From an uncultured Hyphomicrobiales bacterium (GTDB taxonomy: Bacteria; Pseudomonadota; Alphaproteobacteria; Rhizobiales; Ancalomicrobiaceae), in the NCBI GenBank assembly GCA_903930435.1, contig CAIYYN010000073.1:1-64000 (forward strand): a stretch of 64,000 nt of DNA, read 5' to 3'. The notes below the pieces were generated by a model, which saw nothing but the letters and a program-made list of their open reading frames with translations, was not told the origin of the DNA and searched no databases. Shown here in pieces: positions 16,788 to 25,448 of the stretch (within the stretch, counting starts at the first letter, position 1; every line of letters starts with the position of its first letter). The translations under genes were made by a program, and so were the position numbers.

Positions 16788-18389
16788 TCACCAGAGTCCG
16801 ACAGCAGCGCCGATGCCTTTGAACGTCTTGGCTGTCGACGAGAAGAAGCCATCGTCATTTGACTGTGGGGTCTGAACGGGAACGGGCGCAGGGATCGGTT
16901 GAGACGAAGCCGCTGGCACTTGCCCCGTTGGCGCTGCTGATCCAACCGGTTGGATCGACTGTGTCGCAGGCTGGCCATCTGTCGACGCCGGAGCAGGCTT
17001 TGCGACTGGCTTCGCCGGGAGCTGGTAGGCAGGCAGCGGGGCTGGATTGGTCGAGGGTTGACCGACCCTGCCCAGGTTCTGCTGGACAATCTGCCGGGCG
17101 GGATCAAAACCGTCGACGGTCCGCTCCGACAAGGGAGCCGGAGACGCATCGATTTCGCCCGGTGCAACGGGCCCAGTCGCGACGGGCGGCGGTGGAATCA
17201 GCGGCTCGATATGCACGATCTTGAAGCCACGCTTTTTCAGCTCGACGAGCAGTGGCGCAACCGCATTCGAACTGGATTCCTTGATATCGTGCAGCAACAG
17301 GATGCCACCGTTGTTGTGCTCCAGTTCTGCCAAGGCTTCATTCATGACATTCGGCGCTTCCGCCGTCGTCAGGTGACCTTTCAGCCAGTCATTGCCGACG
17401 GCATCGACCGCAAACACACCCATGTTGAGTGTATTGAACCATTGATTGATCACGCGGTTATTGAAGAGGCCGGGATAGCGAAAGAAGTGGGTCATCGGCT
17501 TGTCGCCAGCTTTGCCGTAGACCGCCTGATCAACGACGCGCCAACCGCTGGAAATTTCCATCTGCGACTGATCAAACGGCCCGTGCGCCAGCTTATAGCT
17601 ATGCGTCATGGTGTGATAGGCAATCGTATTGCCTTCTTCTGCAACCTTGCGCGCGACAGCCGGATAGGCTTTGGCCATCTGGCCGACCATGAAGAACGTT
17701 GCATGGGTGCATTCGTGCTTAAGAGCTGCGAGAACGCGATCCGTACGCCCGGGAAATGGACCGTCATCAAATGTCAGAATGACCTCGCGCGGCCCCAGCA
17801 ATGGCATCTTCGTATGGTAGGTCTGACCGGCGTAAAAGCCGCCGTGCGTATCGACCTTGATGATCCGGCTTATGCCGATGGCATCCGGATTGCCGGGGCA
17901 ATCAGTCGGCGGCACGTCAATAGCGACATGATGGTGTTCGGGCACAACATCCTGGCCCGTCAGTGCTGCAACTGAAATGGCGCGCTTTGCCTCGGGCGAC
18001 ACCTTGGCGGCTGCAGAATTGGCCACTTTCGCGGTCGGCTTCGCGGGATTGGCAGATACAGCGCCGGGAGTAGCTGGAACCTTGGCTACGTGCTTTACTG
18101 GGGGAACCAGAGGCTTCTTTTTGGCAGGGATTGGCGGAAGTGTGTCAGGAACCTGCGGATCAGGCGCTGTCTGAGCAAGGCGCAGCATCTGAGGCGCATC
18201 CGGAAATGCAGGATCGAGTGCGTTCGCCGTCGTCACCGACATCAACACGCCGAGTGAAGCGCCAACCGTTATCACGGCATTGCGACCCTTTGCCGATGAA
18301 GTCGCCTTGGCAGACGCTCCAGTCAACAGCTTTACAAGTTCAAGTTCCATCTCAAAAGCTCCACTGCCGCTGCCAGGCGGCATATTCAA
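16788..18389 (-). CDS. Polysaccharide deacetylase (NodB homology domain)
   Basis: A 533-residue protein with a carbohydrate esterase family 4 (NodB) domain in its middle. This domain removes N- or O-acetyl groups from peptidoglycan, chitooligosaccharide or exopolysaccharide using a bound metal. Motif 1 TFDDGPFPGRT lies near residue 208, and motif 2 YHTMTHSYKL near residue 258 keeps both metal-binding histidines; RYPGLFNNRV and LLLHDI correspond to motifs 3 and 5. An N-terminal hydrophobic segment (AVITVGASLGVLMSV) at about residues 38-52 is preceded by a basic stretch and looks like a membrane anchor or late signal. Flanking regions of roughly 100 residues on each side are rich in Pro, Ala and Lys and probably disordered, possibly wall-spanning. 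The first Met used here is uncertain. Confidence 0.85.
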   Translation of the reverse strand: MNMPPGSGSGAFEMELELVKLLTGASAKATSSAKGRNAVITVGASLGVLMSVTTANALDPAFPDAPQMLRLAQTAPDPQVPDTLPPIPAKKKPLVPPVKHVAKVPATPGAVSANPAKPTAKVANSAAAKVSPEAKRAISVAALTGQDVVPEHHHVAIDVPPTDCPGNPDAIGISRIIKVDTHGGFYAGQTYHTKMPLLGPREVILTFDDGPFPGRTDRVLAALKHECTHATFFMVGQMAKAYPAVARKVAEEGNTIAYHTMTHSYKLAHGPFDQSQMEISSGWRVVDQAVYGKAGDKPMTHFFRYPGLFNNRVINQWFNTLNMGVFAVDAVGNDWLKGHLTTAEAPNVMNEALAELEHNNGGILLLHDIKESSSNAVAPLLVELKKRGFKIVHIEPLIPPPPVATGPVAPGEIDASPAPLSERTVDGFDPARQIVQQNLGRVGQPSTNPAPLPAYQLPAKPVAKPAPASTDGQPATQSIQPVGSAAPTGQVPAASSQPIPAPVPVQTPQSNDDGFFSSTAKTFKGIGAAVGLW

Positions 18390-18889
18390 TCGCTGAGAAA
18401 CTCAAGTTTACAAAATCGATCCCTTGGCTGTTTGCCTCGGACTTCGCCAATTTGAACACCACGCCGAGAAGCTCAACTCTGATGGTGCGTATAGTTTAAT
18501 GAGTTGATCTTTGCATCTGATTGCGACGAATCCGAGACGTAACCCAGCCATACCAAGAATGCAGTGCCCGCGAGTCGGTCATTGCATTAATTGTTAACCA
18601 TCTTAACGCCGCCTTTCTCACTGGAATGTTAATATCATTTCAGAATATTCAGGATCGATCACACGGCGCGGGCTTTTGGCAATCAAACAGACAGCTTTCG
18701 CGATTCAGGCTGAAATCATTCCGGCGAAGCTGAAATGGCTCGGCAAATCGGCATTTGCAGAGACCCGAAGCATGGCTTAAGCCTATCTTTAAGCCTAATC
18801 AGTCATACCTTCTCGACATCCAGCACTTTCATACCTAGATGAACAGAGACGTGACGGATTAATCGACGGAACCAGATTGGACGGTATCG
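18390..18889. other. 500-base intergenic region upstream of clpP-like gene
   Basis: No gene is supported. It lies between two divergent genes, so it should hold promoters for the deacetylase and the protease. Present are clustered TTAA half-sites around 18592-18608 and an exact nine-base direct repeat, TTAAGCCTA, at 18777-18785 and 18789-18797 (12-base period, one helical turn), 93 bases before the clpP-like start. No terminator or RNA gene was recognised. Confidence 0.5.
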
Positions 18890-19516
18890 ATGATCACTAC
18901 CCCTAAGACCTACTGGTACACGCGCATGGACGATGAAGAAGAAAAGGACGAGGAAAAAACCAAGACTCCTCAGTCGCTTCCCGTCGACAAGCACCTGTTT
19001 GAAGCGCGGAACGTGCTGATTACCGGGACAATCACGCAAGAGCTGGCCCGCGATGTCGTCGGACGCTTGCTCGCACTGGCACATGTCTCGCAGGACCCGA
19101 TCAACGTGATCGTGTGCTCACCCGGTGGGCACGTCGAGTCCGGTGACATGATCCACGACATGATTCGGTTCGTGCCAGTTCCGGTCAACATGATCGGTGT
19201 CGGCTGGGTCGCATCCGCTGGTGCCCTCATCTACATCTCTGTGCCGATCGAGCGCCGTTTCTGTCTGCCGAACACGCGCTTCCTGCTGCATCAACCGTCA
19301 GGTGGCGCAGGCGGCCCGGTAACGGATATCGAAATCCAGGCGCGCGAGATCATCAAGATGCGCGATCGTCTGAACCAGATGTTCGCCACGGCCACTGGCC
19401 AGACCCTCGAGAAGATCGAAAAAGACACAGATCGAGACTTCTGGATGGGGCCGGATGAAGCCATCAAGTATGGTCTGGTATCCAAGGTTGTAAACAACGC
19501 CAAGGAACTCGTGTAA
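18890..19516 (+). CDS. ClpP-like serine protease subunit with acidic N-terminus
   Basis: A 208-residue ClpP-family protein. The catalytic triad is intact: Ser109 in VASAGAL, His134 in LLHQPSG and an Asp in the DTDRD segment (residues 180-183). ClpP forms a tetradecameric barrel that degrades proteins fed by ClpA or ClpX. It differs from housekeeping ClpP: residues 13-30 are a highly charged stretch ([14 protein letters not shown]) where ClpP normally has its axial-loop sequence, and the His is followed by QPSGGAGGP rather than QP-x-GG-x-xGQ. Hyphomicrobiales carry several ClpP paralogues, and this is one of the divergent ones. It is monocistronic with its own terminator. An alternative start at Met13 (18926) has no ribosome site. 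Confidence 0.88.
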   Translation: MITTPKTYWYTRMDDEEEKDEEKTKTPQSLPVDKHLFEARNVLITGTITQELARDVVGRLLALAHVSQDPINVIVCSPGGHVESGDMIHDMIRFVPVPVNMIGVGWVASAGALIYISVPIERRFCLPNTRFLLHQPSGGAGGPVTDIEIQAREIIKMRDRLNQMFATATGQTLEKIEKDTDRDFWMGPDEAIKYGLVSKVVNNAKELV

Positions 19517-19557
19517 AAATTGATAAAAGACGGCTTGCCCTTGCTCGCCGCAGTGTG

Positions 19558-19595
19558 AAAAAAGGATCGACCGTCGACGCGGTCGGTCCTTTTTT
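19558..19595 (+). terminator. Rho-independent terminator after the clpP-like gene
   Basis: A strong 16-base stem (AAAAAAGGATCGACCG against CGGTCGGTCCTTTTTT, one mismatch) around a six-base loop, ending in a run of Ts. It lies 41 bases after the clpP-like stop and 21 bases before the next gene. Confidence 0.93.
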
Positions 19596-19616
19596 GATTT
19601 TTGAGCGGTCGATCAG

Positions 19617-20417
19617 ATGTTCTTTGTCCTCTCCAAAGTGTTTTTTGCCATTGCGCGGCCGGTTCACCTGCTGTCATTGTTATTGGTAATCGGCTTGGGA
19701 CTCCAGTGGACAAGCAAGAGACGGACCGGAATTCTCCTCGTCAATCTATCGGCCATCACCCTGATTTTTATAGCATTCTCGCCTTTGGCGCTCTGGATTG
19801 AACAGCCACTTGAAATGCGATTTCCCCGACCAGGCCAACTCGACCCGGCACCCGACGGGATTATCATTCTTGGTGGCGCAACTGAGGAAGAAATGGAAGT
19901 TCGACGGCCCGACATGATTGCATTGAACGACGCCGCCGAACGGCTTACCGAGATTCCGCGCCTCGCATCGCTCTATCCAAATGCGCGTATCATCTACACC
20001 GGCGGCCCCGGTTTCCTTGTTTTTGACGTTTTACCAGAAGCCCAAAACGCCCGAAGGCTGTTCATCCAGATGGGCATTTCGGCTGACAGAATCGTTCTTG
20101 AAGACCAATCAAAAACAACATGGGAGAATGCGACCCTCACAAAGGCGATCATAAATCCCCAGCCGAATTCGCGTTGGCTGCTCGTCACCTCGGCGTATCA
20201 TATGGCTCGCTCTGTCGGCGCTTTTCGTGCCGCTGGATGGCCGGGAATCATCGCATTCCCAACTGACTACCGGGCACCTGATCCATCCTTTGAAACGGTT
20301 TGGCGGCGTCCCGGGATCGACAATCTGGCCATCATCGAGGTCGCGGCGAAGGAATATTTCGGGCTTCTTGGCTACTGGTTGAGCGGACGATCAAGCGCGC
20401 TGTTCCCGGCGCCTTGA
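19617..20417 (+). CDS. YdcF/ElyC-family (DUF218) membrane protein
   Basis: A 266-residue protein with two N-terminal membrane helices (residues about 9-30 and 40-60) and a DUF218 domain. The domain's markers are DGIIILGGATEEEMEVRRPD near residue 82, IIYTGGPG near residue 125, LEDQSKTTWENA near residue 159 with the acidic/basic pair, and LLVTSAYHMARSVGAFRAAGW near residue 187. E. coli ElyC belongs to this family and affects lipid-carrier use in peptidoglycan assembly; other members are poorly defined. Start at 19617 follows GAGCGG. It lies alone after the terminator and converges on the DUF599 gene. Role here is inferred only from family: envelope biogenesis. Confidence 0.85.
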   Translation: MFFVLSKVFFAIARPVHLLSLLLVIGLGLQWTSKRRTGILLVNLSAITLIFIAFSPLALWIEQPLEMRFPRPGQLDPAPDGIIILGGATEEEMEVRRPDMIALNDAAERLTEIPRLASLYPNARIIYTGGPGFLVFDVLPEAQNARRLFIQMGISADRIVLEDQSKTTWENATLTKAIINPQPNSRWLLVTSAYHMARSVGAFRAAGWPGIIAFPTDYRAPDPSFETVWRRPGIDNLAIIEVAAKEYFGLLGYWLSGRSSALFPAP

Positions 20418-20436
20418 GCCCCATTTGCCCATGATC

Positions 20437-21126
20437 TCAGACCTGATCCTCAAGCAAGGCCTTGCGGGCCGGCGACCAGAACTGCCGTTGAGTGAGAACG
20501 GCGACAATCAAAGTCGAGGTGGCAAAAAACACGACCGGACCAAGGAACCAGCCCAGATACCCAATCGAGAAGAACAGCGACCGCAAGCCCCAGTGAAAAT
20601 GGTGCCCGGCGTGGATCTGCATCTCGGAGGCCCGATCGATGGCCCGACGGATCAGGGCCGGATCCTCTTTTTGCGATGGAATGGCACCAATCAGGATGGC
20701 AGCGTAGTTATAAAGCCGGTACGCCCATCCGAATTTGAAGAAAGCGTAGCCATAAACAGCCGCAAGTCCGAGCACCTTTATATCCAGAACCTGTTTGCTT
20801 GCAGCCAGATGCAGCAGCGGCAGCTCGCTGAAGATCGCCACGACACGGTCTGACTGATTGAGCAGGGTCAGAGAACCACCGAGCGCCAGAAGCGACGTCG
20901 ATGCAAAAAAGGCCGTGCCACTCTGCAAACTCGCCATGATGGCGGAATCAACCATCCGCGTGTCACGCGTCAGCATCCCCTGCATCCATCGGCGACGATT
21001 GTCGTCCATCAGGCGCGACAACGAACCGCGATGCCAGCGGCTATAGTCCGTCAGCCAGCCGAAAACCGACCAGGCGACGAGATACCAGACCAGCGCGAGC
21101 ACATCCAAGGGCGTAAAATCACTCAT
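20437..21126 (-). CDS. DUF599 membrane protein
   Basis: A 229-residue integral membrane protein of family DUF599, found in alphaproteobacteria and plants with unknown function. Start at 21126 (MSDFTPLDVLALVWYLVAW) is the first ATG; the frame continues six codons to a TTG. Four hydrophobic regions are visible: residues about 7-24, 70-90, 118-140 and 182-215. The N-terminal motif WLTDYSRWHRGSLSRLMDDNRRRWMQGML (from about residue 24) and the later HAGHHFHWGLRSLFFSIGYLGWFLGP are typical family signatures, the latter histidine-rich near residue 175. Nothing in the neighbourhood reveals a role; it is divergent from the MFS gene with a 117-base gap. Confidence 0.82.
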   Translation of the reverse strand: MSDFTPLDVLALVWYLVAWSVFGWLTDYSRWHRGSLSRLMDDNRRRWMQGMLTRDTRMVDSAIMASLQSGTAFFASTSLLALGGSLTLLNQSDRVVAIFSELPLLHLAASKQVLDIKVLGLAAVYGYAFFKFGWAYRLYNYAAILIGAIPSQKEDPALIRRAIDRASEMQIHAGHHFHWGLRSLFFSIGYLGWFLGPVVFFATSTLIVAVLTQRQFWSPARKALLEDQV

Positions 21127-21242
21127 GGTATCTTTTTGCAGCAAACGACGAAAAAGAAAAGTGGCAGCTCACGTGTACGGTGCTTCGGCGCAAGTCTGCC
21201 CTGCATCTCGAATGGCTGCTGAAAGCGGACCAAAGCGTGAGT

Positions 21243-22526
21243 ATGGTCCAAGATCCGCGCGACCGAATCGCATCCGGTTCTAAAACTGCGTCCCTACCCT
21301 CACCGGGCAATTGGAGCTTGAGGCCTTTGTCCGACCATGAGTTGGCAGAAGATCATAATTCTCGACTGATCGCCGGTCGTCGGCTGTCACCGTTTGGTGC
21401 CATGCTGACGCAATTCTTCGGCTTCGGGATTGCCGCAGGCCTCTGGGCAGGCTCAGTGCCATTCGTCGCCAATCAAGCCAAAATGACGACACTGGACATC
21501 GGTCGCGCCTTCACGTTGTTTACAGCGGGTTACATCGTTGCGATGACGCTTGGCGGTGGAGCGATGCGATTGGCCTCACCACGGGCCGTGATGCTGATGG
21601 CCCTTCCGGTGAATGCTCTGGCAATGGCGGGATTGCTGCTGAGCACCTCGACGCTCCAGGTCACGATTTGCCTGGCAGCGGTCGGCCTGATCATGGGGCT
21701 GATCGATCTCGTCATGAATACCGAAGGGACTTTCGTTGAAAAGGACATGCGGCGGCCCATTCTCGTCAGGCTGCATTGTTTCGCCTCTCTGGGAACAGGC
21801 ATTGGAGCCATTGCGGGCAGCGCCTTTGCGCTAACAATCGGTCTGTTCGCATCGGTGGCGCTGTCAACCCTCGCCCTGACTATCGGATTCATCGCGATCC
21901 ATCGTGCGACACCGGAACGGATGCGGCTTTCGGGCACCAAGGGTGGCCTTTGGGCGGCCTACTCGCCATCGCTGATGATCCTCGGCATCATCTTCGGGAT
22001 CGGGGCTGCCGGGGAGACATCGGCTTCCATCTGGTCGGCGCGACTGCTTTCGGAGCAGGCTCCATCTTTGGCTGCCATCTCCGGGATCGGCGTCTCCTTT
22101 TTCGCGGGCTGTCAGGTCCTGATGCGGTTCTTTGGGGATCGACTCCGCCAGACATTCAGTGACGCCACTCTTGTTGCCGTATCCCTCGGCTTTGCGACGA
22201 TCGGATTTTCAGTCGTCGGCATGTCGGATGGGTTTGCCGCGAGTGTCATCGGCTTCGCCTTCGTTGGGCTTGGAACGGCACTGCAGGTGCCGTGCATCTT
22301 CTCCATTGCCGCGCGTCTGAACCCACAAAATGGCGGCTCAGCACTTTCACTGGTCGCGCTGATCGCCGGATTACCGCGACTTGCCGCCCCCTGGGCTTTC
22401 GGTGAAGTGGCAAGCCACACCACGACGGGAATCGCGTTCGATCTGATCGCCGGCGCATTCATCATCGCCGTTTGTCTCGCCATTATCGTCCGGTGGCGGT
22501 TCGAGGCTCTGGCGACTTCCGCATGA
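21243..22526 (+). CDS. MFS transporter
   Basis: A protein of about 427 residues from the major facilitator superfamily with around 12 hydrophobic segments. The first clear helix begins at LTQFFGFGIAAGLWAGSVPF; family-type loops include GGGAMRLASPRAV between helices 2 and 3 and FFGDRLRQTFSDAT between the two halves. It resembles the MFS group of sugar or small-molecule exporters of the FucP/YbjJ-like type (bacterial proteins often annotated simply as MFS), but no substrate can be read. The start is uncertain: the frame opens at 21180, the ATG at 21243 is used here, and ATG at 21402 sits right at the first helix. The region before 21320 looks like non-coding intergenic sequence, so a later start is likely. 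Confidence 0.75.
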   Translation: MVQDPRDRIASGSKTASLPSPGNWSLRPLSDHELAEDHNSRLIAGRRLSPFGAMLTQFFGFGIAAGLWAGSVPFVANQAKMTTLDIGRAFTLFTAGYIVAMTLGGGAMRLASPRAVMLMALPVNALAMAGLLLSTSTLQVTICLAAVGLIMGLIDLVMNTEGTFVEKDMRRPILVRLHCFASLGTGIGAIAGSAFALTIGLFASVALSTLALTIGFIAIHRATPERMRLSGTKGGLWAAYSPSLMILGIIFGIGAAGETSASIWSARLLSEQAPSLAAISGIGVSFFAGCQVLMRFFGDRLRQTFSDATLVAVSLGFATIGFSVVGMSDGFAASVIGFAFVGLGTALQVPCIFSIAARLNPQNGGSALSLVALIAGLPRLAAPWAFGEVASHTTTGIAFDLIAGAFIIAVCLAIIVRWRFEALATSA

Positions 22527-22599
22527 TGTCACAAAACGGACGTCGCGGCGCGATACTGGCTAACGGATGAATTTCATCACCATTGCCGCAGGAGTTATC

Positions 22600-23151
22600 A
22601 TGAAGTCCTTTGTTTATGCCGTGCTCGCTATGCTAAGCCTGATGCTCGCAGTTCCTGTTTCGGCGAAGGCGGGGGATCCAGTGAAGATTATGTTTGTCGA
22701 TACTGGCAACACAGGTCGGAGCATTACCGCCGAGACTATCGCGCGCATTCACGTAGCAGCGACACATAAGGCTGCTCTCTTCATCTCGCGCGGTCTTGAT
22801 GCCGATCCCTTCGAAACCAGCGTCGAAATGAACTTCCAGATCCTCTGGTCACAGCGCGGCATCAATCTTTCAGCGCATCGAGCAGAACTGATGACGGCAC
22901 AAGACGTCAAAAAATCAGACCTCATTCTGACAATGACCGGCAAGCACAAGACTCGCATCATCGAAGCGCACCCCGATGCTGCCTACAAGACCTTCACGCT
23001 GGTCGAATACGCCAATGGCGGAAGCGATGAAATTGAAGACGCCTATGGCAAGCCGCTTGAATTCTACCAGAAGACACTGGGAGCACTCGACGGATTGGTC
23101 CCGCAGGCCGTGGACAAGGCAATCGCCCAAGGTGCGCCCAAGAAGCCCTGA
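22600..23151 (+). CDS. Exported LMW-phosphatase-like protein lacking the catalytic Cys
   Basis: A 183-residue protein with a signal peptide (MKSFVYAVLAMLSLMLAVPVSA) and a low-molecular-weight tyrosine-phosphatase/arsenate-reductase fold. The P-loop aligns as FVDTGNTGRSITAE: the expected C-x5-R-S/T active site has Asp34 in place of the nucleophilic cysteine and Gly39 in place of the second cysteine, while Arg40 and Ser41 remain. The general-acid motif DP(F/Y)G is DAYG at 147-150. Cys-dependent phosphatase or arsenate reductase activity is therefore not expected. Export is also unusual, since the family is cytoplasmic. The start at 22600 has a CAGGAG ribosome site; 22567 would spoil the signal peptide. 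The P-loop codons were read directly (GTC GAT ACT). It could be a phosphate or anion binder, a scaffold, or an enzyme of another kind. Confidence 0.85.
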   Translation: MKSFVYAVLAMLSLMLAVPVSAKAGDPVKIMFVDTGNTGRSITAETIARIHVAATHKAALFISRGLDADPFETSVEMNFQILWSQRGINLSAHRAELMTAQDVKKSDLILTMTGKHKTRIIEAHPDAAYKTFTLVEYANGGSDEIEDAYGKPLEFYQKTLGALDGLVPQAVDKAIAQGAPKKP

Positions 23152-23183
23152 TTATCGATCAGACAAAAGCGTACAACGAGACG

Positions 23184-23873
23184 TCAGTTGCCCAATCCAC
23201 CAATGCCAAGTCTTGTCCTGACGGCATACCAGATGGCTTCGGCAACTGTTTCCGTATCCTGAGCCGCGTCGATTACGGCAAAACGAGATGGCTCGCCCCG
23301 GGCAAGCGCCAGAAAGCCCTCACGGCGCCGTTCCTGGATTTCGCTGCCATCCTTCTCAAATCGATCGACAGCGGCGTCTCCGCGCCTTTGAGCTGCGCGA
23401 TAGAGGCCTATGTCGGCTGGAATATCGAGCAGCAAGGTCAAATCGGGCTTGCAGTCGCCAACACTGATGGCCTCCAGCGCGACAATGATACGGGCCGGCA
23501 CAGCACCTGTCAGCCCCTGATAGACCCGTGTTGAATCAATAAACCGGTCGCACAAGACCCAATCGTTTCGTTGCAACGCCGGTCGAATGAGGCTGTCGAC
23601 GTGATCAGCACGGGCAGCCGCGAACAACATGGCCTCGGCTTCAGGACCGAGTTGTTCAGCCGCGCCACTCAGGAGCACATGGCGTATCGCCTCCGCACCG
23701 GGCGACCCGCCTGGCTCACGCGTGGTCACGACCGACAACCCATTTTCGCGCAGTCGCTGGGCCAACCGGGCAATCTGCGTCGTCTTCCCAGCGCCCTCGC
23801 CACCTTCGAATGTGATAAAATGCCCCCGCACTGACTGGGTTGTCGTGCCGACCGGTTCGCCCGAATTGGCCAT
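23184..23873 (-). CDS. tmk: Thymidylate kinase
   Basis: A 229-residue thymidylate kinase, which phosphorylates dTMP to dTDP for DNA synthesis. P-loop FEGGEGAGKTTQIARLAQRL near residue 24, the TREPGGSPGAEAIR substrate loop near residue 52, the DR(F/Y) motif CDRFIDSTRVYQG near residue 107, and the LID region RRGDAAVDRFEKDG with the Arg residues. The ATG at 23873 overlaps the stop of the upstream carboxypeptidase gene by one base (TGATG), so the two are translationally coupled; a TTG one codon earlier is possible. In related genomes holB directly follows tmk; here the gene after tmk's stop is the convergent phosphatase-like gene. Confidence 0.95.
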   Translation of the reverse strand: MANSGEPVGTTTQSVRGHFITFEGGEGAGKTTQIARLAQRLRENGLSVVTTREPGGSPGAEAIRHVLLSGAAEQLGPEAEAMLFAAARADHVDSLIRPALQRNDWVLCDRFIDSTRVYQGLTGAVPARIIVALEAISVGDCKPDLTLLLDIPADIGLYRAAQRRGDAAVDRFEKDGSEIQERRREGFLALARGEPSRFAVIDAAQDTETVAEAIWYAVRTRLGIGGLGN

Positions 23874-25129
23874 CAATGCAGCCCAACCGTCGAGCGAATA
23901 AAGCCGCCAACAAGTTCGGCCATGGCATCCAACGCCCGTTGGTGGAGCTTTCCGACGGGCACGTCTTCCGCGGTAAACAAGGGTGTGTCATGAATCACAT
24001 TGCCGTCTCGCATAATCTCCAGCCGACCGACAAGTTTTCCTTTTTCAACGGGAGCTAACAGAGGCCCCTTGTAAACAATGCGCGCCGTCAGTTTATCCCG
24101 ATGCCCGCGCGCGACCAGAACCGTGATCGCCTTGCCAGCGGTCAATCGGACGCTGCCGCTTGCGCCGCCGTATACACTCGCTTCACCAGGGCTTTCCGCC
24201 TCGGTGTACAATTGGATCTGCTCAAATGTCTTGAAGCCCCATTCCATGAGTTTGCGGGCCTCTTCGGCCCGTTCCTTCTCGGACTGAAGGCCGCTCATGA
24301 CAAGGATCAACCGCTGACCGTTCTGAACTGCTGATCCCACAATATTATAGCCGGATTCCTTGATGTACCCGGTCTTGATGCCATCTGCACCGATGTTGGC
24401 CGTCACAAGGGGATCGCGATTGAGCTGACGGATCGGATGTGAAGACACCATGTTGGTATATTCACGAAGGGCATAGAACTTATAAATGTCGGGGAACTCA
24501 GTAATCAGGTGCCGCGCCAATTTGTCGAGATCACGAGCGGTCGTGTGATTGTCGGGATCGGGCAACCCGGTCGGATTGGCGAAATGCGTCGAAGCCATGC
24601 CCAGCTCAGCGGCACGCTTGTTCATCAGTTCAGCAAACGCGGCTTCGCTGCCCGCGATACCTTCGGCAAGGGTGATAGCCCCGTCATTAGCCGAAACCAC
24701 GCAAATTCCTTGCAGAAGATCGACTACCTTGAGACGGGAATTAATTTCAGCAAACATCGTCGACGTACGGGAGGGTGCTCCGCCAGTGCGCCAGGAATGT
24801 TCGGAGACTTGAAACTCCGTGTCCAATGTCAGCTTGCCGTCCTTGATGAGTTGCCCGACGATTGCAACCGTCATCATCTTCGTCAGGCTGGCGGGATAGA
24901 ACAACTGATCGGGATTTTTTTCAAAAAGCACTGTCCCGCTGTCAAAATCCGTCAGAATGGCTGTATCCGCTGTTGTCTCGTAACCCTGATCCTTCTGCGC
25001 TGCTGGCGATGGTTTGCCATGCGCATCGGGATGCTTCAGATCAACCTTGGTATTGGCAGCAGATGCAAGATCGGCGAAAGGCCAAGCGGCAATCCCGATC
25101 ATTCCGGTCAGCAGCGCTCGCCTCAGCAT
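23873..25129 (-). CDS. D-alanyl-D-alanine carboxypeptidase (PBP5/6 type, peptidase S11)
   Basis: A 418-residue exported D,D-carboxypeptidase that trims the terminal D-Ala of peptidoglycan pentapeptides in the periplasm. The start at 25129 gives a signal peptide (MLRRALLTGMIGIAAWPFADLASA) and has a TGAGG ribosome site; the frame runs on to 25228 without similarity. The penicillin-binding motifs are all present: S-x-x-K as YPASLTKMMT, S-x-N as VVSANDGAI, and K-T-G as GIKTGYIKESGYN. A C-terminal PBP5-type beta domain (ITVLVARGHRDKLTARIVYKGP onward) and a final amphipathic segment suited to membrane attachment follow. It is in an operon with tmk and downstream of rlpA, a conserved rhizobial order. 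Confidence 0.93.
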   Translation of the reverse strand: MLRRALLTGMIGIAAWPFADLASAANTKVDLKHPDAHGKPSPAAQKDQGYETTADTAILTDFDSGTVLFEKNPDQLFYPASLTKMMTVAIVGQLIKDGKLTLDTEFQVSEHSWRTGGAPSRTSTMFAEINSRLKVVDLLQGICVVSANDGAITLAEGIAGSEAAFAELMNKRAAELGMASTHFANPTGLPDPDNHTTARDLDKLARHLITEFPDIYKFYALREYTNMVSSHPIRQLNRDPLVTANIGADGIKTGYIKESGYNIVGSAVQNGQRLILVMSGLQSEKERAEEARKLMEWGFKTFEQIQLYTEAESPGEASVYGGASGSVRLTAGKAITVLVARGHRDKLTARIVYKGPLLAPVEKGKLVGRLEIMRDGNVIHDTPLFTAEDVPVGKLHQRALDAMAELVGGFIRSTVGLH

Positions 25130-25448
25130 GTCTGCCTCAGACTTTGCCAACGATAAGCCTGGATCATGCCGAACACCTTCGGCACCACATCCGATCCGAC
25201 CAGATTTGTTGCACCATCTAGGTTTCATGCATCAACTCCGGACGCCCGTAACAGCCTGTAACCCGAATTGTCACACGCACACTGATATTGGGTATCGACG
25301 ACAGGACCAATAAAACGAAACGAACTTCAGCCACACTCTTCCGAAGACGTTTCCTAATCGCAAATAAGCGACATTACCAAGGCAACGACGTAAAAAAACG
25401 CTGTTTTCCAATACAAATCGATGCCGAGTCAGATGCCGGACGCAATCC
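25130..25448. other. Intergenic region between rlpA and the carboxypeptidase gene
   Basis: 319 bases without a supported gene, containing the carboxypeptidase promoter region. A seven-base stem TGCCGAA/TTCGGCA with a four-base loop lies at about 25168-25185 in the presumed leader. An AAAAAAACG run near 25391-25401 follows the rlpA stop but has no convincing hairpin before it. No RNA gene recognised. Confidence 0.45.

Noticed and set aside
18592-18608. CtrA box upstream of the deacetylase or ClpP-like genes
   Set aside because: The TTAA half-sites are spaced three and five bases apart, not seven; only the site at 27119 fits the consensus.
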